From Acanthamoeba castellanii str. Neff (Eukaryota; Discosea; Longamoebia; Acanthamoebidae): a stretch of 24,144 bases of DNA. Positions within the stretch are counted from its first letter, which is position 1. The number at the start of each line of letters is the position of its first letter. Location: the NCBI RefSeq assembly GCF_000313135.1, contig NW_004457323.1:638797-662940 (forward strand), read 5' to 3'. The position numbers and the translations under genes are program-made. Below are positions 8,701 through 16,033 of this stretch, piece by piece. The notes below the pieces were generated by a model. That model did not search any database. It saw only the letters and a list, made by a program, of their open reading frames with translations, and had not been told where the DNA came from.

Positions 8701-10218
8701 GGAAAGCAGAGCTTTGCAAACCGGACGCAGATTGTCCGGCGTAATCCAAATGTACGTTTTCCTTTTTCTTTCTTCTCTGTTCTTCTCTGCGCAACACTCA
8801 CAGCCGTCATTGCGTATGACATGCGCACGACCAACGGACATGTGCATGACCAACGGACGCGCATGCGCACATGCACACGCACGACCAACGACACGCAGGG
8901 CAAGGTGGTGGTGGCGGGGCTGACAGGAGGCGAAATGGACAGCTTCCTGCAGGTCGCCGAGCTCCTGTTCAAGGAGCGGGTGAGCGATCCGCAGGAGCGT
9001 GAGTGCTGGCAAATCCACGTCGATATCGTCCGCCTCCTGCAGCAGGAAAGCTTTGACGCCAACAGCTTGAGAAGCTGACCAAGAGATGGAAACATCTCAT
9101 GGTCAAGTTCTACGGTGGCGTTGCCGAGCGGCAGCGAGCGACGAGCTTGAAGAAGACGCGGTTGAAGAAGCGGTCGAAGAAGTGGTCGCGGACGGCTGAG
9201 ACGGTGGCCAGTGACATGATGACGAGTGGAGAGAAGCCACTCAGCTTCAAATTTCCGAACTTCGAGGTTGCGCAACACTGGCCGGAGTTGATTCGCTTCC
9301 TCGGGCCCCCATGGGTGCAGGACACGCGCCTGTGGGAGCAGCGGCACCTCGCGGCGAAGATGACCGCGCATAGGATGAACCAGATCAACACCGAACGTGC
9401 AATTCTTGTGAAGGTATGGCTTTGTTGCATGTTTTTTTAACGTTTGCTAACCTCTGGTTTTGTTGTTAAGACGCACCAAAAGGACGCCGTCATTCGCCAC
9501 CGAGCATACGCTGGGCTGCCCCGCGTGAGCTCTGTGGATGGGTCCCGGAAGGAACCCTACACGCTCAGCGTTCGTGGCACAACAACCAGCATCACGAGGG
9601 ACCGCAGGCGCAACCTCTTCGACGCAGTCAGCCGTGAGCTGGGCGAGGGCGTCCAGATAGTGGACGACATCACCTCGCACAAGTCGGCCCACTACTACGG
9701 CCACTTCCTGCGACCAGGCGATGGGATCGCCTTGCGTGTTCCCGAAGACTATCCAAACGTACGATAGTGTGCTAGTGTTGTGTTTCGCTTCTCATTACTA
9801 ATTCTTTATTTAATTGTAGATACGGTTCATCATCGACAACTCACGACACGCCATCCTCGACGAGTCCGAGACGCAGTGTGTCATGATCGGAAGGATATCT
9901 CGTCTGCTTCGCATTGCCTGCGACAACGTGGTGAAGGCGTGGGTCGAGCTCGAGCTTGGCGATCTGCGCGGCGTCAGCGATGGCTTTCTCGAGTTCCGGC
10001 TCAGCCAGCGACGGTTCTACCTTCCCTTTGGGTGGAATGGATGGACCGTCGCCAAGCGCGTCCACCTCGTGCAACAACATGCGGGCTTGCTCTATAACCA
10101 TCGCGTTAGGTGGCACCTGGGCGACAGGTGGGCCACACCGGCGAGCGGCGCACGACCAGCGGCGTGGAGCACGACCAGCGCGATCGGCGGCGCGGAGCAC
10201 GACCAGCACGACGACTAG
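5737..10218 (+). pseudogene. TNP2/CACTA-like transposase gene, decayed
   Basis: Exons chain in phase: 5737-5781, 5866-5959, 6017-6303, 6380-6472, 6524-6626, 6693-7216, 7281-7484, 7548-7738, 7812-8161, 8226-8464, 8620-8751, 8899-9413, 9471-9758 and 9820-10218 (stop TAG). The first half (to about 7484) is unrecognised and might be a separate gene. From 7812 the order resembles TNP2-like transposases: an IFYIDVFEQSR strand and a GIYMSFTNV motif, then a SDHPSQA motif followed by a Cys-x-x-Cys-His (8250-8263), then an EMDSFLQVAELLF helix and the segment HWPELIRFLGPPW, like the conserved G-P-x-W/Y part of that family. Lesions: TGA at 6044, 7719, 7828, 7903, 8255, 8318 and 8339; TAG at 7067; frame slips near 6740, 6890 and 9060. 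I made the family call from motif memory, without a search. Confidence 0.6.
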
Positions 10219-10310
10219 CGCCACCAGCACGACGACCAGCGGCGCGGAGCACGACCAGCGCGACCAGCGGCGCGGAGCACAACCAGCACGACGACTAGCA
10301 AGGTGGACAG
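10120..10310. repeat. GC-rich minisatellite at transposase 3' end
   Basis: Imperfect units built from GGCGCGGAGCACGACCAGC and ACGACGACTAGC repeat from inside the last transposase exon to beyond its stop codon. The last 30 or so residues of the protein are therefore encoded by satellite sequence, with the TAG stop part of one unit. Confidence 0.75.
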
Positions 10311-10480
10311 GAGGTGGACAGGAGGTGGACAGGAGGTGGACAGGTGAAGATGGAATTGTCCACCTTTTTCAATACAACCATTCGACCTACTCAAGGTGGA
10401 AAAAGGTGACCTCAATGTGCTGGCTTTTGGTGGTTTTTCCCGTCTTGTGAAAGGTGGAAAACAGCTATCTTTTTCCCACC
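10308..10480. repeat. Right subterminal repeat array (AGGTGG motifs)
   Basis: A short tandem run of GGTGGACAGGA (about 10312-10345) is followed by dispersed AAGGTGGAAAA and TCCACCTTTTT motifs up to the terminus. The left end shows the same motif family. Confidence 0.75.
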
Positions 10481-10496
10481 TACCGTCCCGGCAGTG
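10475..10496 (-). repeat. Right terminal inverted repeat
   Basis: Reverse complement starts CACTGCCGGGACGG and pairs with bases 1187-1208, 19 of 22 positions identical. Confidence 0.8.
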
Positions 10497-10498
10497 TA
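10497..10498. repeat. Right target-site duplication (TA)
   Basis: TA directly follows the right terminus and matches TA at 1185-1186. Confidence 0.55.
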
Positions 10499-10594
10499 GA
10501 TGCTACTCTTGGCCGGTTGAGCGCCACCTCGTCGGTGCATAACGTGATCGGGTAGTGTGGCGATGACATGGCTGAGCGCCCCTTCCCTCACCCT

Positions 10595-11339
10595 CTAGAA
10601 AAGGAAGGGGATGAAGCGCTTGCGGGTGGCGGTGTGTGCCTCCCATCGCTTGCCAAAGTGGCGGTGGAGGGCGGCCTCTTCGACTGAGACGCGTCGGTAG
10701 AAAGCGGCCGCGGTGAGCAGCGCCAGCACGGCGCAGGCGATGTCGAAGCGGAGGAGCGAGAGGGGCCACGGCTGCAGCCACCAGAGGCGGTCCCACACGA
10801 GCAGCGCCAGGTAGCCGGCCTGGACGAGGACCGCGCCGGTGTAGGACGGGTGGAGGAGGAGCGCGTAGGGACCAGACTGGACGAGCTCGTGGTTGCGCAA
10901 GATGGTGAGGCTGAAGGTGAAGTGGCGCGCCAGGGTGCGATAGCACCACAGGCGGAGCAGGGCGCCAGCCACGACCATGGCAAGTGCGATTACGTCGCTT
11001 GGGTACCACCGTGCGAAGCTGCTGGCCTCCGCCTACATTGATTGCTTCAGCTTGAGAGGGCGAAGAAGAAAGAAAAAGATGAAGAGATGGGGAGATGGAG
11101 GACGGTACGAAAGCGTTATGGGCCATCTCCTGCTGCCACATCGCGTACATGTAGGTACAGTAGGCCACAACGTAGAGGAGTGCAGCCAGGTGCTGGCCCC
11201 ACTTGACGAGGAAGGCGGCCAGGGCGCCCTCGCTCACCACCTTGCCCGCTGCAGGATCTTTCGGTGGAGCATTCGGCGGGGTGCTGCTCTTGATCGCCAG
11301 CACCGTCGCCACCCCCAGCCCCACAACCTTCGTCCACAT
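10595..11339 (-). CDS. Isoprenylcysteine carboxyl methyltransferase (ICMT) family protein
   Basis: Two exons, 11339-11109 and 11032-10595, join in phase 0 and encode 222 residues. The C-terminal half carries the family signature in order: an HFTF strand, HELVQSGPY followed by HPSYTG (residues about 126-143), a hydrophobic segment, then YRRVSVEE (about 189-196), FGKRW (203-207) and a terminal IPFLF. Family members methylate the C-terminal prenylated cysteine of CaaX proteins such as Ras-like GTPases, using S-adenosylmethionine, at the ER membrane. Several hydrophobic segments fit a membrane enzyme. It is shorter than animal ICMT and closer to yeast Ste14 in size. The first exon (77 residues) has a hydrophobic start and a Pro/Lys loop. 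It is divergent from the JmjC gene with about 110 bases between start codons. The exact substrate is unknown. Confidence 0.75.
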
Positions 11340-11448
11340 CTCTCCTATCCCAGCTTTTCTTCGGAATAAATTAGAAAACAAAAAATAAAATACAATAAAA
11401 TAAAGCACAAAAACAAAAACCACATATCTTTTCGTGTCGTCCGACAAG
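11340..11448. promoter_or_regulatory. Short divergent promoter region
   Basis: The ICMT (-) and JmjC (+) start codons are 109 bases apart. The gap is AT-rich (AAATAAAATACAATAAAATAA near 11380-11403) between GC-rich coding regions, so both genes probably share it. No specific factor site is claimed. Confidence 0.5.
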
Positions 11449-13212
11449 ATGGAGCGCAGAGGGGGCAGAAAGGGATCGGGCTCGGGGATGAAGAAGAAGG
11501 GCGGCAAGAAGGGCACCAGCGGAGCGGGGCAGAGCTCCGCCGGCAGCAGCAACAAGGGAACCAAGCGTAAGTTCCCGACCCTCGCCGGCATGTCGTTCGC
11601 CCCTCTGCAGCAGAGCACCAGCAGCAACGTTAAGAAAAACAACAAGAGCAACAAGAAGCAGAAGCGCAACAACAACAACAACAACAACAAGCAGCAGCCC
11701 AAGGGCAAGGCCAACAAGAAAGATTCCAAGCCTCCTCCGGCCCAAGCCAGCTCCGCTAGTGGGAGCGGCTACGCCGGGTGGGTGCCGCCACAGCGCCGCG
11801 GCGGGCAGGTGGCTGTGGAGGAGCTCGCCGGGGTGGGCCCGGCCGAGGCTCCGCAGCGTGTGTGGGAGCGGTACGTGGCCACGCGGCGGCCGGTGGTGCT
11901 CCGCGCGGGCCACCACCTGCTCGGCCCCGAGTGGCGGGCCTCGACCGAGTGGGCCAGCCTCGAGCGGCTGCGCGAGCGCGCCGGCTCGGCCGCGGTCAAG
12001 GTCGAGCGACGCGACAGCTCGCGCGGCCGGTTCGGCGAGGGCCGCGAAGTGCGCACCACGTTCGGCACCTTCCTCGACGGGCTCGCCGCGGGCGACGACC
12101 TGCACTACATGACCACGCAGGACATCACCCGCGACCCCGACGGCCGGCCGGAGATCATCGCGCCGCCGCTCACGCTGCTCGCCGACGACTTCCCGCTGCG
12201 GCCCGCGCTCATGGGCCACCTGGTCCCGGCCAGCCTCAACCTGTGGATGGGCAACAGCCGCGAGGGCTCCATGAGCGGCCTCCACCACGACTACCACGAC
12301 AACCTCTACGTGCTGCTCAAGGGCCGCAAGCGCTTCCAGCTCTTTCCGCCGTCCGACGCCGCGCGCATGTACACGCAGGGCCGCATCGTGCGGGTCCACC
12401 CGAACGGCCTGATCAGCTACCAGCGGGGCGTGCGCTCGGACGGGGCCGACGCGGGCGTCGAGGCGGCGGTGGCCGCGGAGGAGGCCCACGCGCGGGCCGA
12501 GGAGGAGCTGGCGGCGGCCGAGGCGGCGGCGGAGCGCGGCGAGCCCGGGGCCGACGAGCGACTGCGCGCGGCCGAAGCTGCGCTCGAGTCAGCGCTCGAC
12601 GACGTGCTGGCCGCACAGATGGACGGTGACGACGAGGGCGAAGGCGACGGCGACGACGGAGACGACGATGTCTTCGCCGGCAAGGACGACTTTGATGACT
12701 TTGATGATGATGACGACGACGAAGCCGCAACCACGAAGAAGCAGAAGAAGAACAAGAAAGAGAAGAACAAGAACAAGAGTGAAGATGAAGAGGAGACCGA
12801 GATGGTGAGAATTAAGGACGCGGATGGGAGCGGTCCGGCGCTGCCGCAAAACTTCAGCAAGGTGGACATGACCCTGCCGGCCGACGAGCGCGAGGCCCGG
12901 TGGCCGCTCCTACGCGAGGCGTCGATGATCGAGTGCGAGGTGCGAGCCGGCGACATGCTGTTTCTCCCCGCCGGCTGGTTCCACAACGTCACGTCCTTCA
13001 GCGACAACGACGCCGGCCTCCACATGGCCTTCAACTACTGGTACCCCGCGTGGTGGTCCCAATGCCTCCCGCACGTGTGGCGTGCGCCTTTGCTCACACT
13101 CCAGCGCGCGTGCTGCTCCAGGTTCCACCCGCCAGACGCAAGCACCTACGCGCAGCCGTACCACAGCAACTTCTGGCAGCACGACTGGGAAGCACGCACA
13201 CCGCAGCCCTAG
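11449..13212 (+). CDS. JmjC/cupin-8 domain protein (Fe(II)/2-oxoglutarate oxygenase)
   Basis: A single open exon encodes 587 residues. The start is the ATG at 11449; the frame is open a little further up but only through a GTG. Residues 1-110 are basic and low in complexity (Lys, Asn, Ser, Gln runs) and look like a nuclear-targeting tail. The catalytic fold follows: GNSREGSMSGLHHDYHDN gives the HxD iron ligands (His279, Asp281), then a GRKRFQLFPPSDA strand and MYTQGRIVRVHPNG. After a long insert, GDMLFLPAGWFHNV supplies the second iron His (His512). All three metal ligands are present, so activity is likely. About 137 residues (328-464) of Ala/Glu-rich, then acidic, then Lys-rich sequence interrupt the fold between the ligands. 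Family members hydroxylate or demethylate proteins or RNA; the substrate here cannot be read from sequence. Confidence 0.8.
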   Translation: MERRGGRKGSGSGMKKKGGKKGTSGAGQSSAGSSNKGTKRKFPTLAGMSFAPLQQSTSSNVKKNNKSNKKQKRNNNNNNNKQQPKGKANKKDSKPPPAQASSASGSGYAGWVPPQRRGGQVAVEELAGVGPAEAPQRVWERYVATRRPVVLRAGHHLLGPEWRASTEWASLERLRERAGSAAVKVERRDSSRGRFGEGREVRTTFGTFLDGLAAGDDLHYMTTQDITRDPDGRPEIIAPPLTLLADDFPLRPALMGHLVPASLNLWMGNSREGSMSGLHHDYHDNLYVLLKGRKRFQLFPPSDAARMYTQGRIVRVHPNGLISYQRGVRSDGADAGVEAAVAAEEAHARAEEELAAAEAAAERGEPGADERLRAAEAALESALDDVLAAQMDGDDEGEGDGDDGDDDVFAGKDDFDDFDDDDDDEAATTKKQKKNKKEKNKNKSEDEEETEMVRIKDADGSGPALPQNFSKVDMTLPADEREARWPLLREASMIECEVRAGDMLFLPAGWFHNVTSFSDNDAGLHMAFNYWYPAWWSQCLPHVWRAPLLTLQRACCSRFHPPDASTYAQPYHSNFWQHDWEARTPQP

Positions 13213-13407
13213 CGTACCCCCCCCCCATTGCCCACCCCGTGGCCACAAACAAAATATATTGAGTAGTATACCTTACCGCTCACATGACGCCTTCTTGATG
13301 TGCCACAAGTCCATCTCCGTGGTTGGTGGTCAGTTCGTCGAAATGATTGTTGCTAACATGCAATAAATAAATAAATAAATAAAATAACTGTGTTTACAGG
13401 ACAGCGA
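13213..13407. other. Convergent 3' intergenic region with (AAAT)n microsatellite
   Basis: This short gap lies between two convergent genes. It includes AATAAA-like signals within the microsatellite at about 13362-13387, usable as a poly(A) signal by the plus-strand gene. Nothing else is seen. Confidence 0.6.
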
Positions 13408-15631
13408 TCAGGAGGGGAGGACGTAGTGGTCGATGAGCTGGTAGACCTTGTCCTTGGAGAAGGGCTTGCTGATGTAGTCGTTCATCCCCACGCCGAAGGC
13501 CATCAGCTTGTACTCGCTTCGCGTGTATCCGGACATGCACACGACCGGCACGCGTCGCTTGCCGCCGGCGTGCTCCTCCTCGACCTTTCTGATCTGCAGC
13601 GTCGCCTCGATGCCGTTCATCCCCGGAAGCTCGATGTCCTGTACGTGCCACGTGTGGGTGTGTGGTGTAAGCAAGATTGATTGTACCCGGGTGTGGGCAC
13701 ACTGCGTGCACGTACCATGAAGACGAGGTCGAACGGGCGTCGCTGATCGGGTGGTCCACCGTCGTCTTTGTCTGCGAGCGAGTCTCGGTAGAGCCTGAGC
13801 GCATCCTCGCCTGAGGGCGCGACCACGTACTCAATGCCGCGCCGCTCTAAAAACCGCGACAGCACCATCTGGTTGATTTGGTTGTCTTCGCATACCAGCA
13901 CCCGTGGTCGTCGGAGCTGGGCCGCCGTCGTCGCTCCCGATGCCTCGCGCTGCACCCGCTCCTCGGCCTCCTTGATCAGGGCCTCCGCCGCCTCGCGCCC
14001 GTGAATGCCCGCCGATGACCGGACGTCGCTCAGAGTCGCGGCGGTGGTCCCAGGCCTGGGCCGCCCGCATCGCACGACGAACGTGAACACGCTTCCCTCG
14101 CCGATCGCGCTCCGCACGGAGATGGAGCCGTGCATGAGTTCGACCAGCTCCTTGGTGATGCGCAGGCCCAGGCCCGACCCGCCGTACTCAAGCACGCGCT
14201 TGCGCTTGAGCTTGGCGAACGGGGCGAACAGCAGCGCCTGCGCGTCGTCCGTGATGCCCACCCCGTTGTCCTCCACGCTGCCCTCCAGGTAGACCCATTG
14301 GTCGTCATCGCCGTCGCCGTCGCCGTCGCCGTCGCCGCCCACCTGCTTCTGCTTGGTGCGCAGGGTGATCGTCACGCGGCCTCGGTCCCTGGAGTATTTG
14401 AGGGCGTTGCTGATGAGGTTGATCAGGATCTGCTTGAGCCGGTTCTCGTCGGCGATGACGAGCCCCTCGGCGCCGGGCGGGACCCGGTCGGTGTTGGTGA
14501 GGAGCTGCAGGTGCTTCATGCGCGCCATGCCGTTGTACATGTTGACGACGGACTCGAGCGTGTGCCGCGGGTCGAAGGTGGTGTGGCCGGCTGTGCCGAG
14601 GTTGGTGGTCTCGAGGCGCGAGAGATTGAGCACGTCGTCCATGATCACGCGCTGGTGCTGCGCGCATTCGTCGATGTGCGCCAGAAACTGCGCGGCGTAC
14701 TTGGCCTTGTGCTCGGCCGCTACGAGGTCCTTCTCGCGGATGGCTCCGCGCAGTCCCGCCATCTCCTCGCGCACGCACGCCAGCAGTCCCAGCACGCCGT
14801 TCAGCGGATTGCGCAGCTTCACGCACGACACACACAACACACACGACATGACACGACAAACACAGGTGAGTCATGCGCGAGACGGACACGCTGGCGCAGG
14901 CGGGGCTGTACCTCATGGCAGAGCATATCGATGAAGTCGTTTTGTTTGCGTTTGTACTCCTCGGCCTCTTCGAGCCGGAGGCGCTGCTCCTCGAGCAGCC
15001 GCAGCTGCGCGCGCTTGAGGTCCGTGATGTCCCGCGAGAAGCACCGCGTGTGCACGAACTCGCCGTTGTGCCAGTAGACGTTGCTGTTGATCTGGAGCAC
15101 CTTGCGCGTGCCGTCCTTACACGCAAGCTCCGCCTGAGTTTGCCACGCGTGAACCAAACAAAACGCAATAATGAGTTTTGCTGTCTCTGAGTCGTGTGTC
15201 GGTTCAGCTCAGTTCGGATAACTAGCGAAATAGCTGTGCTCACCTCGTAGTTGAGCAAGGTCTCCTGCCGCTTGAGACGATCAAAAATGTCGTTGATGGT
15301 CTCGCGACAAGCGTGGAAGTCGGTGATGTTGCGACCCAGGTACTCCTCCGCCGTGTAGCCTGCCCCATGCGGTTTAAATCGTTGGTTTTACGAACAAAGA
15401 GAAAAAACCAGAATCTCGGATCGCGAAAGGGAGAAGCTCTGAGGTGGTCTACTCGGAGGACGAGGTACCGAGGCAATCGAGTTCGGCCTTGTTGGCGTAG
15501 ATGATGGTTCCGTTTGCGTCAACAAAGTGGACGGCGACGGAGCAGTTGTCCAGGATGGCTCGCGCGTCCTCCAGCCCCACGTTAGCCCAGCCGGGGAGCG
15601 CGGCCGCGCTAATGCTGCCTGCATCCATCAT
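13408..15631 (-). CDS. Hybrid histidine kinase (PAS-HisKA-HATPase_c-REC)
   Basis: Five exons, 15631-15469, 15359-15244, 15133-14912, 14816-13716 and 13638-13408, encode 610 residues with every phase consistent. Residues about 20-135 form a PAS sensor (AILDNCSVAVHFVDANG, then GYTAEEYLGRNITDFHA, then FSRDITDLKRAQ). A coiled linker leads to the H box CHE-LRNPLNG with phosphorylatable His166. The ATP-binding domain has the N box (NLISNAL, Asn304), the G1 box EDNGVGI (about 349-355) and the G2 box GGSGLGL (about 379). A receiver domain follows: acidic pair in VLVCEDNQINQ (about 475-478), phospho-acceptor Asp535 in DIELPGMNG, and the KPFSKDKV lysine. No membrane segment or signal peptide is seen, so it is probably a cytosolic sensor that relays phosphate through an HPt protein. 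A (GGCGAC)n microsatellite encodes a Gly-Asp run just before the G1 box. Confidence 0.9.
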
Positions 15632-16033
15632 CTCTTCTTCTTCTCGTGTGAACTTTTAATCCTCATTGTGGCCGGGGCCTTCGTCTCAAGACGGACGCCA
15701 TGCTGCTGGTAGGAATCTGAAATTTCGCTTTAAAATTGCAGATTTCCTTTTGCCGCTATCACGTGCGCGAAGCCCAACACGACTTGACATTCCAAACCAG
15801 GACTTTTGTTCCCTGTTCGGATGGTGCTGGCAGTTTTCCACCATCTCCACATCTCTAAACAGGGCCACCGTCGTTCGGTCCGGCCGCGAGCTCTGGGTCA
15901 CCCACCCAAAGGGGCACATGTCGGGCAACATACCAGATAACTTTACTACACGCGACATTTCGTCGGCATGCCTGGTAAGGCTAGTGATGTGGAGTGAAAA
16001 CATGAATGCATTCATGTTCTGCTGTGAGGCGGC
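15632..16033. other. Intergenic region, possibly with a 3' exon of the next minus-strand gene
   Basis: This is upstream of the kinase gene, so it should hold its promoter. On the minus strand a good donor (GTAAGC, about 16073) and an acceptor near 15978 allow an alternative downstream exon of the 16034-18676 gene (about 37 codons). That exon does not resemble anything I know. Otherwise nothing is seen. Confidence 0.4.

Larger units (their letters stand above)
1187..10496. mobile_element. CACTA-like (EnSpm/CMC-type) DNA transposon, about 9.3 kb, decayed
   Basis: The two ends are inverted repeats. From 1187 inward and from 10496 inward (reverse complement) the first 22 bases match with only three differences, all transitions, and both begin CACTGCC. 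TA flanks both sides. Inside each end are clusters of AAGGTGGA/TCCACCTT motifs, as expected for subterminal transposase-binding arrays of CACTA elements. The interior holds two divergent spliced genes, one resembling TNP2-type transposases. Both have in-frame stops and frameshifts, so this copy is probably not autonomous. CACTA elements usually have 3-bp duplications and Mirage-type CMC elements 2-bp ones; with TA here I assign only the broad CMC group. The pre-insertion site lies between the left coiled-coil gene and the 3' end of the ICMT gene. Confidence 0.8.

Noticed and set aside
10503..11729. Continuous 408-codon minus-strand frame across the ICMT gene
   Set aside because: It reads through the intron and leaves the ICMT frame; the spliced two-exon model gives the full family motif set.
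11371..12489. Long minus-strand open frame (372 codons) opposite the JmjC gene
   Set aside because: It is the antisense of GC-rich coding sequence; the composition is Arg/Ala/Val-rich without motifs, while the plus strand has clear catalytic motifs.
12417..13034. Minus-strand Ser-rich open frame (205 codons)
   Set aside because: Shadow of the acidic and Lys-rich insert of the JmjC gene; Ser runs come from antisense GAC/GAG repeats.
14305..15258. Minus-strand Arg-rich open frame of 317 codons
   Set aside because: Wrong-frame shadow of the histidine kinase exons and introns.
15686..16015. Minus-strand open frame of 109 codons
   Set aside because: Its frame does not join the neighbouring gene in phase and shows no motifs; only a different, short frame could splice in.
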